Shown: positions 19,155-28,322 of the stretch, piece by piece
Layout: every line of letters starts with the position of its first letter
Numbering within the stretch: the first letter of the stretch is position 1
DNA from: Candidatus Poribacteria bacterium
GTDB taxonomy: Bacteria; Poribacteria; WGA-4E; UBA9662
Assembly (NCBI GenBank): GCA_002709695.1
Contig: PAQF01000023.1
Span: 1-51,756 of the forward strand
DNA length: 51,756 nucleotides
Reading direction: 5' to 3'
Made by a program: the position numbers and the translations under genes
The notes under the pieces: model-generated
Database searches by the model: none
Seen by the model: the letters and a program-made list of their open reading frames with translations, nothing else
What the model was told of the DNA's origin: nothing

Positions 19155-19541
19155 ATGTCTAGCAAAATTGAGGAATGGGTTTCCCTGGCGCGGAAAAAAG
19201 TTAAAAACGAAGGTATCAGTAACAACGATTTGGACCAACTGGAACAGATACTACAAATCAGATGCAATCAGAATCGGCAAAGACTGCTTTATTTACAGGC
19301 AACGACACCAAGCATTAGGTCAAATGTTATTGGTATGGCTCAACATGAACCAGTCAATGGTGCTATCACACAGATTGAACCAGATACTGATGACTGGAAA
19401 TATCAGACTGTTCATGATGCCATTGTTGATGGTTGGCAAGCTATATTTTTCCCCGCTCAACGAACCAATTTCGATGATCATGAGATCGATATTTTGGGTT
19501 ACGAATTTATCTTACAGAAAATGGAGGTCTACGATGAGTGA
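19155..19541 (+). CDS. Unknown 128-residue protein overlapping a PhyH gene
   Basis: No signal or membrane segment and no recognised domain. The first half is charged and helical (ARKKVKNEGISNNDLDQLEQIL, quoted in part). The second half has well-conserved-looking aromatic text (WKYQTVHDAIVDGWQAIFFP, then DILGYEFILQKME). Its stop (19539-19541) lies inside the next gene, an 8-base overlap, so translation is probably coupled to the PhyH enzyme. The best GGAGG is about 15 bases upstream, inside the end of the previous gene. I infer a small partner or chaperone of the oxygenase or of the preceding barrel protein, but nothing in the sequence proves it. Confidence 0.75.
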   Translation: MSSKIEEWVSLARKKVKNEGISNNDLDQLEQILQIRCNQNRQRLLYLQATTPSIRSNVIGMAQHEPVNGAITQIEPDTDDWKYQTVHDAIVDGWQAIFFPAQRTNFDDHEIDILGYEFILQKMEVYDE

Positions 19542-20286
19542 TAAACCTTACTTGCTTACTGATGACCAAATCATTAGTTTTGTTATTCGTGGCTATCACA
19601 TTGTGGAAGTAGATTTTCCCGGCAGTATCAACCAGATGGTCTACGATGAAATTAGTCAGCTCGAAAATAACCCAGGTGACGGCATTCTAGATGCTGTACC
19701 AAAGCTATATCAAATTTTCGATCATCCCCAAGTACGCGGAGCATTTGTTAGTCTATTGGGCAATGATTACCAAATGAGTAGCCATAGACACTGTCATATT
19801 AACCCGCCTGGTTCTCACAGCCAATCGTGGCATCAGGATGGCGTCAACCAAAGACATCATCAAGTTCGAACAATTTTGGCAATGTATTACCCTCAAGATG
19901 TAACGATGGACCTAGGCCCGACTGTTATTATGCCGGGCACCCATTTCCGAAATGCCCCTACAGACTTTATGGCAAACTATGCTAATCTTCGTGATCAAGT
20001 TACTTTAACTGTAAAAGCTGGTACCATTGCTATTACTCACTACGACATTTGGCATGCAGCCACTAGGAACATTGGCAGTAAAAACCGATATATGCTGAAA
20101 TTTTTATTCAACCGAGCTAGGGACCCTGTTGAACCCAGCTGGAACCATGATCCAGAGAAAGTTGCTTCACTAACTTCTCGTTTTGCTTTTGAACGTGCGT
20201 GTCAGTGTTCGCAATCTGACCACTATAAAGAACGGGCGCTACGCCATAAAATGTGGAATCATCTACTTGGAAAAGATAAGAAATAA
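19534..20286 (+). CDS. Phytanoyl-CoA dioxygenase (PhyH) family oxygenase 1
   Basis: 250 residues from the ATG at 19534, preceded by TGGAGG at about 7-8 bases. An open frame extends upstream to 19168, but this start has the ribosome binding site and matches the family N-terminus (LLTDDQIISFVIRGYHIVE). Fe(II) is bound by His100 and Asp102 in SWHQDG and a distal His in IWHA; the 2-oxoglutarate Arg is in KNRYMLKF. The family hydroxylates varied small molecules in the cytoplasm. Compared with the next two genes it has its own sequence, so it is an older paralogue. It overlaps the unknown 128-residue gene by 8 bases and precedes the next PhyH gene by one base. Confidence 0.88.
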   Translation: MSDKPYLLTDDQIISFVIRGYHIVEVDFPGSINQMVYDEISQLENNPGDGILDAVPKLYQIFDHPQVRGAFVSLLGNDYQMSSHRHCHINPPGSHSQSWHQDGVNQRHHQVRTILAMYYPQDVTMDLGPTVIMPGTHFRNAPTDFMANYANLRDQVTLTVKAGTIAITHYDIWHAATRNIGSKNRYMLKFLFNRARDPVEPSWNHDPEKVASLTSRFAFERACQCSQSDHYKERALRHKMWNHLLGKDKK

Positions 20287-20287
20287 T

Positions 20288-21025
20288 ATGTTAACTTCAA
20301 AACAAATAGACCATTTTAAACAGGAAGGATATCTCATCTTCGAAAGCTTAATTCCACCGGAAAAAGTCGAATATTATGTTTCTATTTTCGATCAACTGGT
20401 TCACCATGGGAAATCGCTAACTGAACACCAAAGTCATTATGCCCTAGAAATTGACGAAGATCGCAATTTAATACCGGGAATCCTTCATAAAGTCCAAGGT
20501 GTTTGTGTTGAAGAGCCTCGTATTCTTCAGTTAGCCAAAGAGCAAGCGATTCTTGAACGAATCCAATGTTTGCTTGGCCCCGATATAGATATCTTTGGGA
20601 CCAAATTCTTCCCCAAGTTGCCTAAGGTAGGTCATTCTGTTTACTGGCATCAAGATAATTTCTACTTTGGAACGACATCAGACCAGATTATAAGTTGCGG
20701 TATATACTTGCAAGATACGGACAAAGAAAATGGGTGCCTACGTATTATTCCCAGCAGCCATTTGCAAGGTGCAATTTTTAATCATCACCGCGACCCCACC
20801 ACACATGGTAGCTGGGCAGAAATTGATGAAGGGGAAGCAATTGATGTTGAGATGTCAGCAGGGACTGTGGCTGTTTTTTCCGCTAACCTAGTGCATGGAG
20901 CATACGACAACTATAGTGAACGTAGCCGCTATAGTACAGCTTGGCATTATATCCCTGGGGAATTACAATTGGAACAGTTTCCTCGTGGTGGTTACAAGGA
21001 TCGACACATCGTTCTTGGTAATTAA
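20288..21025 (+). CDS. PhyH family oxygenase 2 (tandem copy A)
   Basis: 245 residues from ATG 20288; a longer frame reaches back to 20183, but this start gives exactly the length of the next paralogue and the family opening SKQIDHFKQEGYLIFESLI. The Fe(II) ligands are His and Asp of YWHQDNFYFG and the His of LVHGAYDN; the 2-oxoglutarate Arg is in the SERSRYSTAWHYIPG block. ENGCLRIIPSSHL is the usual family strand. It begins one base after the previous stop, and it is closely related to the gene that follows. The substrate is unknown. Confidence 0.88.
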   Translation: MLTSKQIDHFKQEGYLIFESLIPPEKVEYYVSIFDQLVHHGKSLTEHQSHYALEIDEDRNLIPGILHKVQGVCVEEPRILQLAKEQAILERIQCLLGPDIDIFGTKFFPKLPKVGHSVYWHQDNFYFGTTSDQIISCGIYLQDTDKENGCLRIIPSSHLQGAIFNHHRDPTTHGSWAEIDEGEAIDVEMSAGTVAVFSANLVHGAYDNYSERSRYSTAWHYIPGELQLEQFPRGGYKDRHIVLGN

Positions 21026-21041
21026 GTTTTAGGAATAATCA

Positions 21042-21779
21042 ATGCCAGCAGGTGAGCAAATAGATCAATTTCATGAACAAGGGTACCTGATCCTTGAAAG
21101 ACTAATTGATGGGGAAAAGCTTAACTGCTACATGTCAATATTTGATGAACTGGTTAACCGGAGTAAATCTGTGCCGATTGGCACACCGCATTGGAAGTTT
21201 GAAATCGATGCTGACCGACAACAAAATCCAGAATTGCTCCACAAGATTCAAGGTGTATGTATTGTTGAGTCACGCGTTCTAGAGATTGCCAGTACCCCGA
21301 TGATTCTTGATATAGTCGAGAAATTGACCGGTACAGACATCGACGTCTTCGGTACCAAATTTTTCCCCAAGCTACCTCATGGTGGAACATCAGTTATGTG
21401 GCACCAAGATAACTTCTATTTCGGCATCACCTCCGATCAAATTGTGAGTTGCGCTATATACTTTGACGATACTGATAGAGAAAACGGATGCTTGCGTGTA
21501 ATCCCCCAAAGTCATCTTTACAAAGAAATAGCAACACACAATAAGAACCCATATGGTTATGGTCACTTGACTCAGCCTGACGAATCGCAGGCTATTGATG
21601 TAGCTGTTCCAGCTGGTACTGTGGTTTTATTTTCAGCTAACTTACTCCATGGCACATACGAAAACAGGAGTGAACGCAGTCGTTACAGTACAGCTTGGCA
21701 CTACATCCCAGGAGGCCTACCACTGGAACGTTTCCCACGTGCTGGACATAGCGACCGGCATTCTGTTCGCGGCAAATAA
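21042..21779 (+). CDS. PhyH family oxygenase 3 (tandem copy B)
   Basis: 245 residues, the same length as copy A, and alignable along its full length without visible gaps: IDQFHEQGYLILERLIDGEK, WHQDNFYFGITSDQIVSC, ENGCLRVIPQSHL, LLHGTYENRSERSRYS. All metal and 2-oxoglutarate residues are retained, so both copies should be active. The ribosome binding site TTAGGAA lies about 7 bases before the ATG. A 16-base gap separates it from copy A. Divergence is clear at about a third or more of positions, so the duplication is old and the two may have different substrates or act in sequence. Confidence 0.88.
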   Translation: MPAGEQIDQFHEQGYLILERLIDGEKLNCYMSIFDELVNRSKSVPIGTPHWKFEIDADRQQNPELLHKIQGVCIVESRVLEIASTPMILDIVEKLTGTDIDVFGTKFFPKLPHGGTSVMWHQDNFYFGITSDQIVSCAIYFDDTDRENGCLRVIPQSHLYKEIATHNKNPYGYGHLTQPDESQAIDVAVPAGTVVLFSANLLHGTYENRSERSRYSTAWHYIPGGLPLERFPRAGHSDRHSVRGK

Positions 21780-22040
21780 ATAGTATTTTAAAAACACCAC
21801 CCCTCCGGAAATAGCCTTATAGAAATGAAAATAATTAATTCGAAATGGTTATTGTGTTACCTCCTGTTACTCTAGCAGAAATTTTCCCGAGTTCAATCGA
21901 ACAACCATCTAAACATCAAGGGGATTACCTCTAATTTTAACGAAAAACAATCAACTAATAAACTGCTTTTGTATTGTAAGCATATGAGGCCAATGTCTTG
22001 ATAACACCACCAATACTGAGCTAGGAGATAAAGCCCTATA

Positions 22041-22175
22041 AACACCAAAGAAGTGATTGCCAACTTAGATTACTACAACTTTATTTGGGGTTCTCCTGGT
22101 CGAGATCGCAACGGTTCAATGCCAACTGAAGGATGTTGCTTACCAATGACACATGTTGAGCAATTCTATGTTTAA
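22041..22175 (+). pseudogene. Fragment of a DUF5703-like glycosidase N-terminus
   Basis: The frame from 22041 reads LDYYNFIWGSPGRDRNGSMP and then degrades to a stop at 22173-22175. The W.SP..D..GSMP pattern matches the N-terminal signature I know from DUF5703 / GH95-like proteins (WDSPSKDSSGSMPLGNG). The expected GNGDIG continuation is corrupted. No start codon or ribosome binding site remains. It is a dead fragment between the PhyH run and the M20 gene. Confidence 0.5.
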
Positions 22176-22490
22176 GTGGATTTGTGCACTGGAATTAAAC
22201 CAGAATCGCCAAATCATATCGGGTAGTGAAAAAGCGCTGTCCGATGCTGTTGGGTAGGGAGCTGATCTACGAGTTGGAACGACTTTTCGTCACAATGAGC
22301 ATATTGATACTGATTCAATCAATACCGAATTGATGCGAGAAGTGATAGACTTTTGTATTGTGTATTTGCTTAAGATTATTGGGTTACCGGAGTGCAGAAT
22401 CTGTGTGTGCCTATATCACTTAGAAGAGGATTTAGCCGTCGTGAACAGGGACATTACGCTATGCACTGGTTCATTGGCAGATCGCAATAG
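22168..22490 (+). pseudogene. Decayed gene of an unnamed family: nonsense codon and lost middle
   Basis: From ATG 22168 the frame reads FKWICALELNQNRQIISGSE and on to AVG, then hits TAG at 22255-22257. It continues in the same frame as GADLRVGTTFRHNEHIDTDS and NTELMREVIDF before losing sense near 22360. At the far end, in another frame, RREQGHYAMHWFIGRSQ ends at TAG 22488-22490. This looks like the N-terminal 65 or so residues and the extreme C-terminus of one protein with the middle deleted. I have an impression of an uncharacterised family of about 300 residues carrying the GADLR..T.FRHNEHID block, but cannot verify it. Confidence 0.6.
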
Positions 22491-22549
22491 TTTTTAAACA
22501 CACAGTTGTAAGACAACTACCAAGAACAACAACAGAGGTTCAATAAATA

Positions 22550-23725
22550 GTGAAAAAGTTAATAGATAAGATCTTTGACAGTTGCCGATTTTATTTTGAT
22601 GATATCGTAGAGATTCGACGGGATATTCATATGTATCCTGAAACTGAATTTAATGTCCATAGAACCGCAGATATTGTTGCCAAACAACTGGAAACACTAG
22701 AATTTCGGGTCAAAACAGGTATTGGAAAAACAGGAGTGGTTGGAGACCTTGAAATTCCAGGTGCAACAAAGCGCATCGCACTAAGAGCTGACATGGACGC
22801 ATTACCTATGCAAGAACTCGGGGATGCCCCCTACAAATCCAAGATTGATGGGAAAGCACACATGTGCGGTCATGATGCCCATACAGCCATGCTGATTGGC
22901 GCAGCCAAAGTAATCAGCCAGTTAAAATCTGAACTTAAAACAAACGTAAGATTCATTTTTCAACCAAGTGAAGAGAAGTTTCCTGGTGGTGCGCCTGCCA
23001 TGATTAAAGATGGTGTCCTTAATGGAGTTGATCAAATCTATGGTTTACATGTATGGCCTCTGCTAGAAAGCGGGCAGTTCGCAATTTGTCCTGGTCCGGC
23101 TTTTGGGCAACCTGATGTTTTTGACATCGAAATTAAGGGTAAAGGTGGACATGCCGCGTTTCCTCATCTAACGACTGACCCTATTATAGTTGGCTCTCAA
23201 TTTGTGTCGATGTTACAATCGATTACATCCCGAAATGTGGACGGACTTGAATCTGTAGTCATAAGTGTTACTCAATTTCACGGTGGTACGGCCGACAACG
23301 TGATCCCTCAAACTGTGAGACTATCGGGAACAGTACGAACTTTAAAGAAAGAAGTTCAAGTTAAAGTTCGAAAGAGAATTGAGGAAGTACTCATAGGTGC
23401 CACCTCTGCTCATGGTGCAACATATAGTTTCTCTTATCAAGAAGGATATCCTGTGACATATAATCATGAACAATGTGTTACTAAAGCCTTAACAATGGCA
23501 AAAACACTTGTGGGTGGTGGAGATGTCAACCACCCATATTCTCCCATTCTAGGCGGCGAAGATTTTGGTTATTATTCTCAGAAAATCCCAGCTTGTTTTA
23601 TCTTTCTAGGAGCTGGGAACAAAACAAAGGGAATTGTCAATATGTGTCATGATCCCCGTTTTGATATTGATGAGGAATGTATGATTTACGGTATGGCAGC
23701 CCACGCTAGCTTAGCTCTCAATTGA
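22550..23725 (+). CDS. M20D-family amidohydrolase (hippurate/N-acyl-amino-acid hydrolase type)
   Basis: 391 residues from GTG 22550 with AGAGG upstream, the standard family length. It should cleave an acyl group from an N-acyl amino acid in the cytoplasm using two metals. Visible metal and catalytic blocks are ALRADMDALPM, MCGHDAHTAM, FQPSEEKFPGGA (catalytic Glu), YGLHVWP, and the C-terminal ILGGEDFGYYS and MCHDPRF. The lid/dimer domain lies at about 180-295 (KGKGGHAAFPHLTTDP). HipO, IAA-amino-acid hydrolases and N-acetyldiaminopimelate deacetylases share this layout, so the substrate is open. The PhyH gene downstream starts about 70 bases after its stop and may be co-transcribed. Confidence 0.9.
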   Translation: MKKLIDKIFDSCRFYFDDIVEIRRDIHMYPETEFNVHRTADIVAKQLETLEFRVKTGIGKTGVVGDLEIPGATKRIALRADMDALPMQELGDAPYKSKIDGKAHMCGHDAHTAMLIGAAKVISQLKSELKTNVRFIFQPSEEKFPGGAPAMIKDGVLNGVDQIYGLHVWPLLESGQFAICPGPAFGQPDVFDIEIKGKGGHAAFPHLTTDPIIVGSQFVSMLQSITSRNVDGLESVVISVTQFHGGTADNVIPQTVRLSGTVRTLKKEVQVKVRKRIEEVLIGATSAHGATYSFSYQEGYPVTYNHEQCVTKALTMAKTLVGGGDVNHPYSPILGGEDFGYYSQKIPACFIFLGAGNKTKGIVNMCHDPRFDIDEECMIYGMAAHASLALN

Positions 23726-23796
23726 ACGGAGATTTTTGAATTAAAGTAAACTGTTTTCTAATATATTTAATTCCTATAGTTTAAGGGATGGTAAAT

Positions 23797-24537
23797 ATGA
23801 ACAACCCCGATCAGAAAATTATAGAAACGACGCGTGAGAATGGGGTTGGAATTGCACACAACCTGCTAACAGAAGAAGAATTAAGCTTGGGGCGAGAGGC
23901 TTTCGATCAAATCTACCTCGATTTGGATAAAGGCCCCGGCGAACCAGGAACACGAGATAGTATTTGGGGGGAGGCGTTATTAAAATTCACGGCTTTAGAA
24001 CGCCTGTTTTCTCATCCATATATCATATCGATCATTTCAGGGATTTTGGATGAATCACGCCCTTTTTTGCAAAAGATGAAGACCAATCGGTATACTCCAT
24101 TTCACCAAGGCGTTGGCCGGCATACAGATGGGAAACTAGGTGAACTTTCTCCACCATTTTCTATGGTATCGACCCAAGTATTCCTTGACAATATAGAAAT
24201 CGATTCAGGTGCTTTAATTTATGTTCCCAAGTCGCACCTCCTGCATTATGAATCGGTCGAAAATCCTGACCATCAGCCTCCAACTACAGAACAAATCCAA
24301 GAGGGCCATTATGTTCCTGCAGAATTGAAAGCAGGGAGCGTGCTTTTTCGATTACCTGAGGTTTGGCATGCAGTCAAGCCAATTCATCATCTAAGACGAT
24401 ACGTTACAGGAACGTACACTAGTCGTGACTGTGTCAATGCATCAATGACGGAGAACGTAGAGAACGTTGTACAGTTCCGAAAACAAATTCCAATTGCGAC
24501 TATCCCACCAAACTTACGTCGATTCTGGCAATTTTAG
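23797..24537 (+). CDS. PhyH family oxygenase 4
   Basis: About 246 residues. An ATG also exists at 23788, but AAGGG lies directly against it; the ATG at 23797 is 9 bases from that AAGGG, so I prefer it. Fe(II) ligands are His and Asp of GRHTDGK and the His of EVWHAVKP; the Arg of RRYVTGTY should hold 2-oxoglutarate. The strand YVPKSHLLHYESV matches the family. It is only distantly similar to the other three PhyH proteins (the motif is HTD rather than HQD), so it is probably not part of the tandem duplication. The substrate is unknown. It converges with the CotH gene, 66 bases away. Confidence 0.85.
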   Translation: MNNPDQKIIETTRENGVGIAHNLLTEEELSLGREAFDQIYLDLDKGPGEPGTRDSIWGEALLKFTALERLFSHPYIISIISGILDESRPFLQKMKTNRYTPFHQGVGRHTDGKLGELSPPFSMVSTQVFLDNIEIDSGALIYVPKSHLLHYESVENPDHQPPTTEQIQEGHYVPAELKAGSVLFRLPEVWHAVKPIHHLRRYVTGTYTSRDCVNASMTENVENVVQFRKQIPIATIPPNLRRFWQF

Positions 24538-24603
24538 CCGATTAATATCACATAGAATCCGAAACAATGGCTCAACAATAAGAATTTAATCGATTATGTA
24601 CAT

Positions 24604-27108
24604 TTACAATTTGTTTCCCTTTTTTGGCGTTTCTTTTAGAGTCCTAAAGGGGCCAGACCCGTTAGGGTACCTACCAATGGAACTGTTTTCTATTTGATTA
24701 CCGAATTCAACTAAGCTTAGTATCTGATTAACACCTCCACTAGTATCAACCAGCATAACTGTCTCCCCATTCTTTGAGAGTTTGAAATTCGCATGCAATC
24801 CGGGGTAATCTGCTTGATCTCCATCTGCCCAAACAATAAGGTAGGTCCCGGCAGAAATTGTGGCGTTTTTTGGGAATGCCCACTTTAATGGATTTTTTTT
24901 GTTGTCACTGAGGTACATTGTTGATAAGCTGATTTCTTTATCACTCCGATTATAAAGTTCAATCCAGTCATCATATTCACCTTGAGGGTCATGTAATCTA
25001 CGGGAATTGGATGCCATGATTTCATTAATGACAATGGGTGAATTTTTGGCTATTGATGGCATTATGTGGTAGTTTAAAGCCCCCGAATCAGCTCTAGCTG
25101 GAAGGAAAGTAGTGGTTCCTAATGACGATAACGCTCGAGCTTCAACATAGTAATAAACTTTTTCCCCCATAGGAAACGGAGGAATCTCACCCCAATAGGC
25201 ATCATTATTGTCTTCATTTGTTGACATTATAACACTGTCAAAAGGAACGTTATCATTGGAAGCATAATGTAAAATAACATTATCCAACTTTACTTTGGTA
25301 CCAACTACAGCTTTGATTAATACTGCTTCCTGCGGTTGAGGGGAGGATTGGAACGAAACTGATTTAATGGCAGGTACTTCCTTATCAATTTCAGGATGAC
25401 TAAGGAGAAATTTACGGCGTTCCTCAATAAACTGTTTAAAACCTGGCGACCTGTGTCTACCACCACCTCTTCCAAAAGGTGGGTCATCCTTCTCATCATT
25501 ATTTTGGTCTTGACTATTGACGAAAGCTTGGTAAGAATATAATTTTTTGCGATCTGCTTTCACTATGGGATCAATCAGGGATTGATACTCCTGAATAATA
25601 GGGGCCAGAATTTCCCAGTTCAACCATTCATCAATGATGGTTCGTACATGGCTTAGATAACGTGCTCGAAGGTGTGGAACAGATAACAGCCGACTAATTA
25701 CAGGTAACATTTCATTGTTTTCGTTGGCAACAGGACTCAACATTCGTTGGTCATCAAAATATATGTTAGGACCTCCTCCTCCCGCATAACCAAATGTTTC
25801 ATTGTTATCGTGAGATACCAGATGGAAACGACCTTTTGGATCAAGATAAACATGGTAGTCGGCTCCTCTGCCGATATAACCGTCGCCATCGATAAAAACA
25901 TTATCCAAAGCAATAAACCACAGTGCTCCATCAATGTTGAATATAGGACGTAAAGCATCCTCAAATTGGCTATTGGAAGTTTGATTAAGAACCTTACAAA
26001 GGTTAATTAAATCCTGCCACGCATCCTGCGTTACGTTTTTGGTCTTTAACTGATAAGCAGCTTGATAATCACTCATATCTGGCCCATTCCAGACTAAAGA
26101 ACCACCTCGGCTTTCTTTTCCAGGAGAGATCTTCCAGCGAACACCATCTTTGGTTTTAAACCAATCCTGCAGGAAATCCTTGTTGAATTGTTGAATATTG
26201 GGGTATATGCCCCAGTTTTCACCATTAATAACAAGTCGAATAAAGTTGGCTTTAGGCGCAGGCAAGTATTGACGCGAAATTCTGGAGTACAGCACTTCAC
26301 GAATAAAGGATGGATCTGAAGCAGAATTCAAAAGTTTGAGCGTTTTATAACCGTAAAGGCGTTGATTTTTATGGTCGTAGTCAATGGCAATATTAAAGGA
26401 TTTTTTCTTTGAATCCCGGGTCATTTGGTAAGATGAGTTTCCTCGAAAACTAATACCAACTGAGGGATAAAGTTGTCCATCTACAATCAAGTCAGCTGGA
26501 ACATCTACTCCAGTCCGGTAAAAATCGCTCAACTCTGCATACCAATCAGCATTAGGAAAACGAAGATATAAAGTTCTCAGGGTCTTTTCATCATAGAGGC
26601 CAACTTCTTGTTTGGGCGCAGATTTTTGGCTAGCCTGCAATTCATTTTTCTCACTCGTTTTTTTCGCTGATTCTGAAGTAAGACCTTCACTTTTTCCTCC
26701 TCGAATATTTTGTACGTATTTACGCGCGGAACTTCGTTCCTCTCCTTCCAACTTCCCATTTTGATCAGTGTCGAACCGATCAAAGAGTTCTTTACTATTG
26801 ATGGGTGGGGTCATACCCTTCCCACCTCTACGACCTCTAGGACCACGACGCATACCTTTCAAATCTTCACGGCTCAATTGTTGTCCGCTGAAAGCTTCAA
26901 AAGCGATAGCTTTGAACATTACCTCTTTCTCTTCTTGACTGAGCTTGGCATCTCCATCAGTATCAAAACGATCTAGATCTTGTTGATTGAGGTTCAGACT
27001 ACCTAACGAACTCTCTTTTTGCGCACTCGACATTATTCCCACTGATACAAGAGCTACTGTAAAAACCAGAATCCTGATTCTTCTGACTAACATTTTGAGC
27101 TTTCTCAT
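24604..27108 (-). CDS. Secreted CotH-domain protein with two EF-hands and a lamin-tail domain
   Basis: 834 residues. A signal peptide (ILVFTVALVSVGIMSSAQ) is followed by two canonical 12-residue calcium loops, DTDGDAKLSQEE (49-60) and DTDQNGKLEGEE (113-124), split by an Arg/Gly-rich linker. Residues about 175-560 are a CotH kinase-like domain (YPSVGISFRGNSSYQM, KSFNIAIDYD, LVSHDNNETFG). CotH in spore coats is a protein kinase. A segment at about 590-680 is beta-rich, and 690-800 is a lamin-tail domain (VINEIMASNSRRLHDPQGEY...DDWIELYN) often found in secreted proteins. It may phosphorylate or organise secreted proteins, or act as a calcium-dependent surface module. No clear ribosome binding site precedes the ATG. 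Confidence 0.87.
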   Translation of the reverse strand: MRKLKMLVRRIRILVFTVALVSVGIMSSAQKESSLGSLNLNQQDLDRFDTDGDAKLSQEEKEVMFKAIAFEAFSGQQLSREDLKGMRRGPRGRRGGKGMTPPINSKELFDRFDTDQNGKLEGEERSSARKYVQNIRGGKSEGLTSESAKKTSEKNELQASQKSAPKQEVGLYDEKTLRTLYLRFPNADWYAELSDFYRTGVDVPADLIVDGQLYPSVGISFRGNSSYQMTRDSKKKSFNIAIDYDHKNQRLYGYKTLKLLNSASDPSFIREVLYSRISRQYLPAPKANFIRLVINGENWGIYPNIQQFNKDFLQDWFKTKDGVRWKISPGKESRGGSLVWNGPDMSDYQAAYQLKTKNVTQDAWQDLINLCKVLNQTSNSQFEDALRPIFNIDGALWFIALDNVFIDGDGYIGRGADYHVYLDPKGRFHLVSHDNNETFGYAGGGGPNIYFDDQRMLSPVANENNEMLPVISRLLSVPHLRARYLSHVRTIIDEWLNWEILAPIIQEYQSLIDPIVKADRKKLYSYQAFVNSQDQNNDEKDDPPFGRGGGRHRSPGFKQFIEERRKFLLSHPEIDKEVPAIKSVSFQSSPQPQEAVLIKAVVGTKVKLDNVILHYASNDNVPFDSVIMSTNEDNNDAYWGEIPPFPMGEKVYYYVEARALSSLGTTTFLPARADSGALNYHIMPSIAKNSPIVINEIMASNSRRLHDPQGEYDDWIELYNRSDKEISLSTMYLSDNKKNPLKWAFPKNATISAGTYLIVWADGDQADYPGLHANFKLSKNGETVMLVDTSGGVNQILSLVEFGNQIENSSIGRYPNGSGPFRTLKETPKKGNKL

Positions 27109-27356
27109 TTTAAGAAATTTCTATATCTTCGACGGCCATACTAGTCTATTAGACATATGCAGACAATTATTGTTCGGGATTTTTTTCGCTTTTATGTGGA
27201 ACTCTAGCACAAATTAGGTGTGTTGAGCGAGACGTTTTTATTTGAAGTTGCACGCACTTACAGAATAATCCAGCAACCTGACATACATAGTACTGATTCC
27301 CTCCACAATCTCTGGTATAATCCTATCCACTTCACTCAACCAGGAAAACAAATAAT

Positions 27357-28088
27357 ATGATAGAAAAAAGTACAGTTTTAGCTCTGATTGGAGATCGTTA
27401 TCATAATTCAGACTATATTCGAACAGCATTGGGAAAGACACTGGTACGAGACCTAGGATTAACCATTGATTTTACCGATGAGGTTCAGAATTTAAATTCA
27501 GTAACTCTGAATAATTATAGGATGTTAATCATATTCCGTGATGCGGTGATTTGGCCAAATGGCTATGACACTTCCTCACCCTTTAGTGATCCTCACTTAC
27601 CCAAATACGATAATAAACCTGTTCATTGGATGACAAAAGAGCAGGGGCAAGCCGTCAAAGATTTTGTTAACACAGGAGGTATGGCCCTTTTTTATCATAA
27701 TACCACCTATATTGCTGCAGGAAATGAGATATTCCAAGATGTTTTGGGAGCAACAACAGAAGGTCACCCTCCAACCCGACCCTTCAAAGTCAGGATCACC
27801 AATCCGAATCATCCTATAATGCAAGGTGTCAAAGATTTTATTGTTACCGATGAACAGCATTTCATGACACTAGATATCGACCCAAAATTTGTATTCATGG
27901 AAAGTATAAACGAAGATGGTTTGACACATCAAAATATGGGTGTCTCTTGTCACGCAGGTTGGTCTTATGACTATGGGCAAGGTCGGATATGCTACCTCGC
28001 TCCTGGACACACCATTGCTGCACTATGGAATCCAGAGTACGAAAAAATTCAACAAAACGCAGTCCGATGGTTAATGAAACAAATCTAG
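27357..28088 (+). CDS. ThuA-like (class I glutamine amidotransferase-fold) protein
   Basis: 243 residues with AGGAA 9-10 bases upstream of the ATG. The fold is that of the ThuA family linked to trehalose and other sugar use: VLALIGDRYHNSDYIRTAL at the N-terminus, a GGMALFYHNTT elbow region, a TDEQHFM motif and a C-terminal YDYGQGRICYLAPGHT segment, the most typical ThuA block. The nucleophile Cys of true glutamine amidotransferases is not present at the elbow, as is usual in ThuA. It is probably a cytoplasmic sugar-metabolism protein with no proven reaction. It is divergent from the CotH gene. Confidence 0.8.
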   Translation: MIEKSTVLALIGDRYHNSDYIRTALGKTLVRDLGLTIDFTDEVQNLNSVTLNNYRMLIIFRDAVIWPNGYDTSSPFSDPHLPKYDNKPVHWMTKEQGQAVKDFVNTGGMALFYHNTTYIAAGNEIFQDVLGATTEGHPPTRPFKVRITNPNHPIMQGVKDFIVTDEQHFMTLDIDPKFVFMESINEDGLTHQNMGVSCHAGWSYDYGQGRICYLAPGHTIAALWNPEYEKIQQNAVRWLMKQI

Positions 28089-28322
28089 CCGTTCCTTTGT
28101 TAAAATAGAATTCAGGATTGTCGTAAGTGTCCAACACGATTTTTATTGGAACTTAGAAAATGTTAAGTGTAAACATTTTTTGCCTAAATCAATGCGTATC
28201 CAAGCTGTTATTTTCTTGTTGTCTTATTATTTTAATCACTATCATAAGCTTAACTGTCAGTTCACATGAAAATTACTTTGTGAAAAATGGTTAATTAATT
28301 TTGAATAATTAGGAGGACGTGA

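Noticed and set aside
19168-19533. Upstream extension of PhyH 1
   Set aside because: It is the out-of-frame shadow of the 128-residue gene; TGGAGG and the family start support 19534.
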